Shown one piece after another: positions 1-6,899 of a stretch of 25,012 nt of DNA. Source of the stretch: JBMNUL01 sp050946255 (GTDB lineage Bacteria > Actinomycetota > Coriobacteriia > Coriobacteriales > CADBOM01); contig JBMNUL010000018.1 of NCBI GenBank assembly GCA_050946255.1, forward strand, positions 1-25,012. Reading direction: 5' to 3'. Below the pieces are notes generated by a model. That model saw nothing but the letters and a program-made list of their open reading frames with translations, made no database searches and was not told the DNA's origin. The number at the start of each line of letters is the position of its first letter. The stretch's first letter is position 1. The position numbers were made by a program, and so were the translations under genes.

Positions 1-22
1 AGTCTGGTATGAGGTATGTTTA

Positions 23-57
23 ATACCAAATTTCGATTTTGGTATTTGGTATACCAA
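23..57 (+). promoter_or_regulatory. Probable operator of the FCD-GntR regulator, upstream of the CoA operon
   Basis: Two nested symmetric elements are visible. ATACCAAA (23-30) and TTTGGTAT (38-45) form a perfect 8-bp inverted repeat with a 7-nt spacer. TTGGTATACCAA (46-57) is a perfect 12-bp palindrome. FadR/FCD-type GntR proteins commonly bind TGGT-N-ACCA palindromes (established for PdhR and LldR). The 15-mer at 39-53 recurs exactly on the minus strand in front of the GntR gene (9222-9208). That the GntR protein binds here is inference, strongly supported by the shared sequence. Confidence 0.75.
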
Positions 58-61
58 TTTC

Positions 62-78
62 TAGAGTAAATGACTCTA
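62..78 (+). promoter_or_regulatory. Second inverted repeat, TAGAGT-N5-ACTCTA
   Basis: TAGAGT (62-67) and ACTCTA (73-78) form a perfect inverted repeat just downstream of the TTGGTATACCAA palindrome. A related element, GAGTA-N4-TACTC, lies beside the matching operator in front of the GntR gene (9223-9236). The pair of element types therefore travels together at both promoters. It may be a second regulator site or part of a composite operator. Confidence 0.5.
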
Positions 79-81
79 AAA

Positions 82-111
82 CTGATTTTTCAAATTTTAC
101 CGTGATATATT
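82..111 (+). promoter_or_regulatory. Candidate promoter of the CoA operon (extended -10)
   Basis: TG-A-TATATT at 103-111 fits an extended -10 element. A weak -35 (CTGATT, 82-87) lies 18 nt upstream. Transcription would start near 118, giving a leader of about 90 nt. The palindromes at 23-78 sit just upstream of the -35, so the regulator could act as an activator or by looping. The assignment rests on motif match alone. Confidence 0.35.
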
Positions 112-140
112 TCGCCAAAGATGGTGCAGGTTGCACGAGC

Positions 141-159
141 TGCATACGTTGAGTATGCA
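141..159 (+). other. Leader hairpin upstream of the first gene
   Basis: TGCATAC (141-147) pairs perfectly with GTATGCA (153-159) around a 5-nt loop. It lies in the predicted 5' leader, about 50 nt before the first start codon. No T-run follows, so it is not a terminator. It may affect message stability. The rest of 112-209 shows only the AAGGAG ribosome site before 210. Confidence 0.35.
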
Positions 160-209
160 AGGCAGGAAGCCGTAATTAACGGAACCTATAGAAGCAGAAG
201 GAGAAAGCC

Positions 210-506
210 ATGATTGACGGAACTTACAACATCAAAGCCAAGTCTCCCATAGGCATGCAGGAAGGAAGCTTCGTTTTCAAGACTGAAGGCGATGCCCTCA
301 CCGGAACGGCGAATCTCATGGGCTCAGATGCCACCATTGAGAACGGTGCCGTTGATGGCGACGATTTCACGTTCAAGCTTTCGCAAATGGACACCCCGGC
401 AGGTCCGATGGATTTTGACGTGAAGGGTACCGTGGACGGTAACGACATCTCCGGCAAGATCAAATGCGTCATGATGACGCTCAAGTTCTCTGGCGGCAGA
501 GCATAA
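210..506 (+). CDS. Small beta-rich (lipocalin-like) protein, first gene of the operon
   Basis: This 98-aa protein has no signal peptide, membrane segment or cofactor motif. It consists of short alternating hydrophobic strands broken by Gly-Asp turns, and a loose internal repeat is visible: EGDALTGTA, DGDDFTFKL and DGNDISGKIK. This suggests a small antiparallel barrel or sandwich, similar to lipocalin-like single-domain proteins that bind small hydrophobic ligands. The start is set by AAGGAG about 8 nt upstream. It precedes the CoA-transferase gene by 44 nt and looks co-transcribed with it. A role as binder of the pathway substrate or CoA ester is a guess. I do not recognise a named family. 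Confidence 0.75.
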   Translation: MIDGTYNIKAKSPIGMQEGSFVFKTEGDALTGTANLMGSDATIENGAVDGDDFTFKLSQMDTPAGPMDFDVKGTVDGNDISGKIKCVMMTLKFSGGRA

Positions 507-520
507 CGAATTCATCAGAA

Positions 521-545
521 CCTATCTTTTTTCACCGATAGGGGG
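521..545 (+). promoter_or_regulatory. Hairpin overlapping the ribosome site of the CoA-transferase gene
   Basis: CCTATC (521-526) pairs with GATAGG (537-542) around a 10-nt loop. The 3' arm runs into the GGGGG ribosome site (541-545), which is 5 nt before the start at 551. The pairing could partly hide the ribosome site. The T-run lies inside the loop rather than after the stem, so this is not a standard terminator. Confidence 0.35.
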
Positions 546-550
546 AAATA

Positions 551-1783
551 ATGTCTGATACCTTCAAACCTATGTTCAAAGACCTTCCAGCATTCGGTGC
601 TTTGCAGGGCATTCGCATACTAGACTGCGGTAGTTTCATCGCCGTTCCTTGGGCTTGCACTTTGGCAGCTGAATGCGGAGCTGAGGTCATCAAGGTTGAA
701 AATCCCAATGGCGACACCATGCGCTCAATTGTCTCCATGGCTAAGGGGAAATCTCCAATGCCACTCTATTGGGCTCAAGATGCTCGATGCAAGCTCGACA
801 TGGTGCTTGACTATCGAGCACCCGAAGCAAAAGAGATTATGGCCAAACTCATTGAACGCAGCGATATTTGGCTCGAATCCTCGATTCCAGGAACCTTCCC
901 CGATAAGTTTGGGATTACCGATGAGTGGATTCTTTCCGTGAACCCGAAGATAGTAGTCGTTCATGTGTCCGGATATGGTCAGACCGGTGATCCGGAATAC
1001 GTGCATCGTGGCTCCTATGACATGATTGGACAGGCATTCAGCGGCTTTTGCGACCAGAATGGTTTCCCCGATGGGCCTCCAATGCGCACTGGACCCGCTA
1101 TCAACGACTACCTCACTGCCGTTTGGGTTCTCTGGTCAATGCTTGCCGGATATATCAGTGCTCAACGTACTGGGAAAGGTCAGGTTATCGACGTTGCCCA
1201 GTACGAGTGCCAGTTCCGCATGATGGAAACACTTGCAATCGACTACTACCAGTTCGGCATTGTGAAGCATCGTAGTGGCAATGAGCATCCTGGCGGCATG
1301 CAACCTTATGGGATATTTCCGTGCAAGGACGGCTACGTGTGTTTCGGTGCGACTGGTCCTGCGTTCCAGCGTGTTAAGAAGGTCATCCCCGGACTTGATG
1401 TCGATAAGTACTCGACCATCTTCGATCAGCATAACTACAAAGATGAAATCAAGGATATCGTGGAGGATTGGCTCAAGGACAAGACAGGCGAAGAGGCTGA
1501 GAAGATTCTCAATGCGGCCAGGGTTCCTGCGTGCCGAATCATGGACATGCCAGCCATCGCTGAAAACTCCCAGTATGCTGCACGCGACATGCTTGTTGAA
1601 TGGGATGATCCTACCTGCGGTCATGTGAAGGGCGTGGGGCTTGTGCCAAAATTCCGCGGTACGCCTGGCAGGATTTGGCGTGGGGCGCCCGAGCTCGGCA
1701 TGGATACCGAGGAAATCATGGAAGCGCTCGGCTATTCAAAGGAAGAAATCAAGGACCTCATGAAGCGAGATGTCATCGAGTAG
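551..1783 (+). CDS. CaiB/BaiF-type (family III) CoA-transferase
   Basis: The 410-aa length is normal for family III CoA-transferases, which move CoA between carboxylic acids through an aspartyl-anhydride intermediate. The N-terminal segment IRILDCGSFIAVPWACTLAA followed by GAEVIKVENPNGD is the classic nucleotide-binding start. Asp157 in GSYDMIGQA lies at the position of the catalytic Asp of formyl-CoA transferase and CaiB. The later GGMQPYGIFPCKDGY segment is also family-typical. The gene sits between the small first gene and an acyl-CoA dehydrogenase, as caiB does next to caiA. It probably loads the substrate with CoA from the product CoA ester. The carnitine name is avoided because the rest of the operon departs from cai. 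Confidence 0.9.
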   Translation: MSDTFKPMFKDLPAFGALQGIRILDCGSFIAVPWACTLAAECGAEVIKVENPNGDTMRSIVSMAKGKSPMPLYWAQDARCKLDMVLDYRAPEAKEIMAKLIERSDIWLESSIPGTFPDKFGITDEWILSVNPKIVVVHVSGYGQTGDPEYVHRGSYDMIGQAFSGFCDQNGFPDGPPMRTGPAINDYLTAVWVLWSMLAGYISAQRTGKGQVIDVAQYECQFRMMETLAIDYYQFGIVKHRSGNEHPGGMQPYGIFPCKDGYVCFGATGPAFQRVKKVIPGLDVDKYSTIFDQHNYKDEIKDIVEDWLKDKTGEEAEKILNAARVPACRIMDMPAIAENSQYAARDMLVEWDDPTCGHVKGVGLVPKFRGTPGRIWRGAPELGMDTEEIMEALGYSKEEIKDLMKRDVIE

Positions 1784-1869
1784 CCGCAAATTACCAAATC
1801 AAACATGCACTTTAAACATGTCTGTAGCCAGAGTGTGTGAACTCGGTGCCACTTATTAAGGAGTATGAC

Positions 1870-3054
1870 ATGGATTTCAGTTTCAATGAAGAACAGCTTC
1901 TGTTCCAGAAGAATGTACGCGAGTTCGCACAGACGAACTTTGCTGCTAAGTATACTAAGCGTTCGCAGCAAGAAGGCTACGATCTCGAGGTATTCGAGAA
2001 GATGGCTGAATTCGGTATTCTCGGCATGAACCTTCCCGAGGAATATGGCGGGCAGGGCGAGATTGATTACGTGACCATGGGCATCGCAATCGAGGAAGTT
2101 GCCAAGGCTGATTTCAACGCGGCGTTCTGTTGCCTGCAAGGTGGCATTATTGGACATGCGATTTCCAATTTCGCCAGTCAAGAGATAAAGGATAAATGGC
2201 TGCCTGGCATGTGCAATGGAACCTTGGCTGTTGGATTGTCGCTGACCGAACCCAGCTGCGGCTCGGATGCCGCCGCGATTAAGACGACTGCCGTACGTGA
2301 TGGCGACTACTACATTCTAAATGGCGAGAAGACCTCGTCGAGTTTCATGAAAGCAAACGCCCACATCATCTTCGCGAAGACGGATCCAGAGGCGGGTGCC
2401 CGTGGAGTGAGCGCATTCTTGGTTCCCCTTGATGATGGGCAGGAAGGTCTCACCAAGTCGATTTTCAGCGACATCGGGTGCAAGCCTATCTCGCGTGGTG
2501 CTATCACTCTGAAGGATTATCGTGTCCCGGCGAAGAACATGATTGGCATCGAGGGCGGTGGATTCTACACTGTCATGAACGAGTTCGACTTCAGTCGTGT
2601 TGGCATCGCACTAATGGAGATTGGTGCGGCGCAGGCAGCGCTCGATGATGCGATGGAGTACGCCAAGCAGCGCACGACTTTCGGAAAACCCTTGTGCTCC
2701 TATGAGGGCATCTCGTTCCAGATTGCCGAGGATCAGACCTACCTCGATGCTGCGCGCCTGCTTTGTTACAAGGCGCTGTGGTTGCGTGACAACGATGAGC
2801 CGCATACCAAGGAAGCTGCCATGTGCAAGTGGTGGTGCCCGCAGCTGGCGTTCGAGGTTATTCAGCATTCCATCCTGATTCATGGTCACCTTGGATACAC
2901 TGATGAATTCCCCGAGGCGCAGCGCTTGGTGGATACTCTTGGTTTGCAACTTGGAGACGGAGCGCCTCACATCCAAAAGATGATCGTCGCCCGTGAACTC
3001 ATGGGTCGCGAGAGCCTGCCATACAGAAGGCCGAAAAAGAACAAAGACAAGTAA
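1870..3054 (+). CDS. Acyl-CoA dehydrogenase / reductase (FAD)
   Basis: This is a 394-aa member of the acyl-CoA dehydrogenase family, using the ATG at 1870 with AAGGAG 6 nt upstream; an in-frame ATG at 1837 has no such site. An N-terminal helical domain is followed by LTEPSCGSDAAAI and NGEKTSSSFM in the beta domain, and RTTFGKPLCSYEGI in the C-terminal domain. The usual YEGT-x-x-IQ segment with the catalytic Glu reads GDGAPHIQ, so Asp363 occupies the base position. EtfB and EtfA follow directly and would carry its electrons. As in CaiA, it may work as a reductase of an alpha,beta-unsaturated acyl-CoA under anaerobic conditions; direction and substrate are inference. Confidence 0.9.
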   Translation: MDFSFNEEQLLFQKNVREFAQTNFAAKYTKRSQQEGYDLEVFEKMAEFGILGMNLPEEYGGQGEIDYVTMGIAIEEVAKADFNAAFCCLQGGIIGHAISNFASQEIKDKWLPGMCNGTLAVGLSLTEPSCGSDAAAIKTTAVRDGDYYILNGEKTSSSFMKANAHIIFAKTDPEAGARGVSAFLVPLDDGQEGLTKSIFSDIGCKPISRGAITLKDYRVPAKNMIGIEGGGFYTVMNEFDFSRVGIALMEIGAAQAALDDAMEYAKQRTTFGKPLCSYEGISFQIAEDQTYLDAARLLCYKALWLRDNDEPHTKEAAMCKWWCPQLAFEVIQHSILIHGHLGYTDEFPEAQRLVDTLGLQLGDGAPHIQKMIVARELMGRESLPYRRPKKNKDK

Positions 3055-3124
3055 AAGGACAAACAAGAACATCTCAAAAGTTCGAGATGGTGCCCTTATC
3101 GACAAATTATGAGGAGCAAAGCAA

Positions 3125-3901
3125 ATGTCGAACATTGCCGTGTGTTTCAAATGGGTCAAGGATGAGGCCGATGTCACGACAGACGAGTCGACCAAAGCGC
3201 TCAAGACCGATCGCGCTACATACAAGATCAGTGATTATGATCGCAACGCAATCGAAGTCGGCGCCCAGATGACCGAAAGCGATGAGGGCACCACTCTGAC
3301 AGCCGTTACGGCGGGAATCCCAGGCGCTACGACTGGTTTCAAGGACGCACTGTCCAGGGGTGCTGATCGTGGCCTACTGGTGGCAGACGAAATTTTCGAT
3401 GATGCCGACCCCGCTATCATTGCCAAGGTGTTGGCTGCCGCTCTTGATGCGACCGGACCGTACGATTTGATACTTTTTGGCGAAGGTTCCAGCGATCTTT
3501 ATGCCCAGCAGGTTGGTCCCCGTGTGGCAGAGTTACTTGGCCTGCCGGTCATCACTTACGCTAATAAGCTCGAGGTGACAGATGGTGTGGTGAGTGCGGA
3601 GCGAAGGCTTGAGAACGAGACGGAGGTCCTTTCTTGCCCTCTTCCGGTTGTCGTGACCGTCTCCCCCGATATTAACCAACCAAGAATACCTGGCATGAAG
3701 CAGATTCTGGCGGCACGTAAGAAACCGCTCGAGGAGATGTCTCTGTCGGATCTCGGTTTCAACGGATTCGAGAGTCCTGTGGATGGGCGCTCGCTGGAAG
3801 GTGCCGTCATGAATCGCAAGAACATCCTGTTCGATGGCGAGATTCCCGAGGCTGTGAGCAAACTGGCCGATGCCATCATCCGTGAAGGCGTCATCAAGTA
3901 A
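3125..3901 (+). CDS. etfB: Electron transfer flavoprotein beta subunit (FixA-like)
   Basis: The 258-aa length is typical of EtfB/FixA. The N-terminus IAVCFKWVKDEADV, the AIEVGAQ and GADRGLLV segments, the YDLILFGEGSSD nucleotide-binding segment and the signature DINQPRIPGMKQILAARKKP all match the family. It starts after GAGGAG and ends 15 nt before EtfA. The heterodimer would pass electrons between the acyl-CoA dehydrogenase and the cell's electron carriers. No FixC/FixX partner is present in the window. Whether this pair bifurcates electrons cannot be decided by eye. Confidence 0.93.
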   Translation: MSNIAVCFKWVKDEADVTTDESTKALKTDRATYKISDYDRNAIEVGAQMTESDEGTTLTAVTAGIPGATTGFKDALSRGADRGLLVADEIFDDADPAIIAKVLAAALDATGPYDLILFGEGSSDLYAQQVGPRVAELLGLPVITYANKLEVTDGVVSAERRLENETEVLSCPLPVVVTVSPDINQPRIPGMKQILAARKKPLEEMSLSDLGFNGFESPVDGRSLEGAVMNRKNILFDGEIPEAVSKLADAIIREGVIK

Positions 3902-3916
3902 AGGAGAAAGACAGAT

Positions 3917-4846
3917 ATGTCGCAAATTCTAGTTTTCTCAGAAAGGGGAGAGCTGCTGCTCGAAATGCTCGGCAAGGCGCAAGAGCTTGTCGCCTCTGGT
4001 CTGTCCGACTCCATTACCGCAGTCGGATGGGATGATGCTGATGACTATGCCCGTTATGGGGCGGATAGGGTCGTGAGTCTTGCTTTTCCAGCTGAGTCGC
4101 AGCAAATGGAATGTGCCACTTATGCCCTCGCAGATGTGGTCAACAACAACGAGATCACCTTGGTGATGATCGGGGCCACGAAGCGTGGAAAGGAGATTGC
4201 CGCACGTTTGTCGGCAAAAATTGATGCTCCCTGCGTGACGGATATCAGCGTGCTGGAGTATTCCGATTCGTCGGTCTCTGCTACACATCTCATATATGGA
4301 GGCAAGGGGATAAGTAAGGACGCATTTTCAAAGCTACCACTTGTAGTCACGGTGTCCCCACGGCGGTACTCAAAGGTCGAGAACCCCAAAGAAGCAGTTA
4401 TAGAGAATGCAGCCCCTCTTCCCGAGAGCAAGATTCGTGTGGTGGGTCGTAAGCCGAACCCGAAAAGTGACGTTGATGTGTCCAAAGCCGAAGCCATTGT
4501 TTGTGTCGGTCGCGGACTCAAATCGGTGGAGGACTTACAGATGGCCCAAGATCTTGCGGATGTCATCGGGGGCGTCGTCGCCTGCACGCGGCCTATTTCA
4601 GAAGATTTTGGATGGCTTCCAACAGACCGCTACATAGGTCTATCCGGTCAGCAGGCCGCGCCGGACCTTCACATCTCCCTTGGTTGCTCCGGACAGATAC
4701 AGCATATCGCAGGCGTTCGCAATGCAAAGGTGATTGTCGCAGTGGACACGGATCAAGCCGCCCCAATCTGGGACGCAGCAGACTACGGAATTGTGGGTGA
4801 TATGTACGAGATAGTCCCCGAGCTCATCAAGAAGCTAAAAGGGTAA
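3917..4846 (+). CDS. etfA: Electron transfer flavoprotein alpha subunit (FixB-like)
   Basis: This 309-aa protein has a poorly conserved N-terminal domain and a well-conserved C-terminal FAD domain. The latter is marked by VGRGLKSVEDLQMAQDLAD, ACTRPISEDFGWLPTDRYIG, SGQQAAPDLHISLGCSGQIQ and AVDTDQAAPIWDAADYGIVG. The Ser/Gly-rich and Gln-rich residues that hold FAD are in place. It begins after AAAGGAG, 15 nt behind EtfB, and is clearly translated from the same message. It forms the FAD-bearing half of the electron shuttle for the upstream acyl-CoA dehydrogenase. Confidence 0.93.
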   Translation: MSQILVFSERGELLLEMLGKAQELVASGLSDSITAVGWDDADDYARYGADRVVSLAFPAESQQMECATYALADVVNNNEITLVMIGATKRGKEIAARLSAKIDAPCVTDISVLEYSDSSVSATHLIYGGKGISKDAFSKLPLVVTVSPRRYSKVENPKEAVIENAAPLPESKIRVVGRKPNPKSDVDVSKAEAIVCVGRGLKSVEDLQMAQDLADVIGGVVACTRPISEDFGWLPTDRYIGLSGQQAAPDLHISLGCSGQIQHIAGVRNAKVIVAVDTDQAAPIWDAADYGIVGDMYEIVPELIKKLKG

Positions 4847-4894
4847 CGAGTAGACCCTGTTGAGCATTCCGATCACGGATTTAAGGAGGGCAAT

Positions 4895-5710
4895 ATGTCT
4901 GACAATGCACTTGAATCAACTATGGAGGAAATACTCGCAGAAAAACGAGAAAACGGTATCTTCGTTATTTCCATCAATCGTCCGGCGAAACGCAACGCCC
5001 TAACTGCTGATATGGCGGCAGAGATGACCCGGCTCTTCCGGGCAGCGGATGACGATGAGGACACGCGTGTGATTATCCTGCGTGGCGAGGGCGGTTTCTT
5101 CTGCGCTGGCGGAGACATGAATGCAGCCGTCACGGCTGATTCGCCAGAGGCTGGTCGTATCCTGATGGGCAAGTATGGCACGGCTATCAAGACCATGCAA
5201 TCAATCGATAAGCCAATTATTTGCGAGGTAGAGGGCTATGCAATCGGTGCCGGCTTCAGCTTCGCCTTGGCTTCTGACATCATCTATGCGGCCGAAGATG
5301 CTTATTTCACTTCTAATTTTCTGCATTTGGGAACCCCGCCGGAGTGCGGAGCAATGGTGTTCTTGCCGTTGAGCGTTGGTCCTTATCGCGCAAAGGAACT
5401 CTGGTATACCGCTCGAAAGATTACTGCTACCGAAGCTGAGGATAAATACGGCTTCGTGAGCAAGGTATGCGAACCAGACAAGCTAGATGAAGACACCATG
5501 GAGATTGCAAACATGATTTCCGGTCTGCCCTCTTGTTCCGCGAGGATTACGAAGCGCTTCACTAATGATTTCACGTTCCCGATGCTTGACGCCGTGCTGA
5601 GCACAGAGATGCAGAACACTCCGTTCTGTGTCGGATCGGAGGAGAGCCAGGCGCTGTTCTTGGCCTTCCTCAAGAAGAAACAGCATAAGGCTGCCGAGGA
5701 AAATTCATAG
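4895..5710 (+). CDS. Crotonase-superfamily enzyme, probably enoyl-CoA isomerase-like
   Basis: This is a 271-aa crotonase fold. The oxyanion-hole segment GGFFCAGGDM and the second Gly-rich segment EGYAIGAGFSFALASD are both present, as is the C-terminal TATEAEDKYGFVSKV stretch. The two glutamates of classical enoyl-CoA hydratase are missing: the first position is Ser122 and the second is Phe142. Instead Glu150, in LGTPPECGA, falls where delta3,delta2-enoyl-CoA isomerases keep their catalytic Glu (LGL-x-PEG). An isomerase or other non-hydratase reaction is therefore more likely than CaiD-like hydration. It starts after AAGGAGGG, 48 nt behind EtfA. Confidence 0.85.
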   Translation: MSDNALESTMEEILAEKRENGIFVISINRPAKRNALTADMAAEMTRLFRAADDDEDTRVIILRGEGGFFCAGGDMNAAVTADSPEAGRILMGKYGTAIKTMQSIDKPIICEVEGYAIGAGFSFALASDIIYAAEDAYFTSNFLHLGTPPECGAMVFLPLSVGPYRAKELWYTARKITATEAEDKYGFVSKVCEPDKLDEDTMEIANMISGLPSCSARITKRFTNDFTFPMLDAVLSTEMQNTPFCVGSEESQALFLAFLKKKQHKAAEENS

Positions 5711-5732
5711 GCATTTAGAGGGATTGCTGCAT

Positions 5733-5778
5733 AGGTGTCGCACGTGTTGCCCATGTAATAACGTGCGGCACCTTTATT
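5733..5778 (+). terminator. Strong hairpin with short T-run inside the operon
   Basis: AGGTGTCGCACG (5733-5744) pairs with CGTGCGGCACCT (5762-5773) over 12 bp with a single G-U wobble. TTTATT follows directly. The loop is 17 nt. It lies after the crotonase stop and before the MBL-fold gene, so it probably ends or lowers transcription into the last two genes, or marks where a second unit was joined. Confidence 0.65.
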
Positions 5779-5837
5779 AGATATTGCTGGGCGTCCTGCT
5801 CTCCTTTGCTCTGGAATACGAAGGGGCACGATGGTAT

Positions 5838-6815
5838 ATGGAAGAGCTGTTTCCGAACATTTTCAAAGTTGAAGTGCCTTTGCCGGGCAACGCTCTTGGA
5901 GCACTCAACAGCTATGTCGTTATTGCCGATAAGCACAATCTGATCATCGACACAGGGTTCGATCATCCGGTTTGCGAAGGAGCCCTCATGGCTGCAATCG
6001 CCGAGATTGGTTTGGACCTGGAGAAGACAGATTTGCTCATCACCCATCTGCACCCAGATCACTTTGGTTTAGCGCCTGCTCTGAACGAGAAAGGCGTCAG
6101 AGTGCTCATGGGAAAGAAGGATCGAGAAAGCCTGCATGGTTTTTATGACTTTTCAAAAACGGATTTCGACGCCCTTATACAGATGGCGGGCTTGCCAGCA
6201 GCTATGACAAAAACCATCAATCCCAAAGAAATGAGAGATTATCAGCCATACACGAAGATGATGGGCATCCCCATCACTTCCTTGGGTGAAGGGGATTGTC
6301 TGGAGGTGGGGGACTATCGCTTTGACGTCATCGACGTTCCTGGCCACACCATTGGCCACATTGCTCTTGTTGAACAGGACCGTCGTTTCATGTTCGGTGG
6401 CGACCTCATCCTAAAGCATGTCAGCCCCAATATTGCTCGCGATGGTTCATATGATGCGCTAGGGGGCTATATCCATAGTCTCGATAAGGTCGACGGACTA
6501 CATATCGGGCGAGTGCTTCCCGCTCATGGCGACTGTATTGATAACCCGCACGAGAGAATCTACCAGCTTAAGCAGCATCACGAGAAGCGAATGATGGAGG
6601 TCGAGGATGTCCTTCGAGATGGCTCAAAGGCGAAGAGCATCATCGAAGTTGCCAAGCACCTTCATTGGAACACAAAAAGCACCTTCGCCAAGATGTCGAC
6701 CGTTCATCAATTGTTTGCCCTACAGGAAACATGGGCGCATCTCGATCATCTGGTCGCATTGAATCGCGTCAACTGCTCTGAGGAGCAAGGTGTCCTGCTC
6801 TTCAGTTGCCGCTGA
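5838..6815 (+). CDS. MBL-fold metallohydrolase
   Basis: This 325-aa protein is a metallo-beta-lactamase-fold hydrolase. The metal motif THLHPDH is at residues 69-75. Further ligands are expected in DVPGHTIGH, FGGDLIL and LPAHGD. The C-terminal part after the fold (from about residue 240) is helical and may be the small winged-helix domain seen in CoA-linked and beta-lactamase-like-2 members. Family members hydrolyse thioesters, lactones or phosphoesters, so a thioesterase releasing product from CoA fits the neighbours but is inferred. The ATG at 5838 is preferred because homology starts there. A GAAGGGG stretch lies about 11 nt upstream, and an in-frame ATG at 5784 would add 18 unlikely residues. 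Confidence 0.85.
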   Translation: MEELFPNIFKVEVPLPGNALGALNSYVVIADKHNLIIDTGFDHPVCEGALMAAIAEIGLDLEKTDLLITHLHPDHFGLAPALNEKGVRVLMGKKDRESLHGFYDFSKTDFDALIQMAGLPAAMTKTINPKEMRDYQPYTKMMGIPITSLGEGDCLEVGDYRFDVIDVPGHTIGHIALVEQDRRFMFGGDLILKHVSPNIARDGSYDALGGYIHSLDKVDGLHIGRVLPAHGDCIDNPHERIYQLKQHHEKRMMEVEDVLRDGSKAKSIIEVAKHLHWNTKSTFAKMSTVHQLFALQETWAHLDHLVALNRVNCSEEQGVLLFSCR

Positions 6816-6899
6816 TTCGTTTACTCGAGAACAACCTTGCGGCTTCATTTTTTCCTGAAATGGTGCCGCGATGGGAAACGTTTCAGGAGGGAAGTTGCG

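Noticed and set aside
551..5710. Direct call as the carnitine operon caiABD/fixAB
   Set aside because: There is no CaiT or CaiE, the crotonase lacks hydratase glutamates and the ligase is not CaiC-like. Only family-level names are supported.
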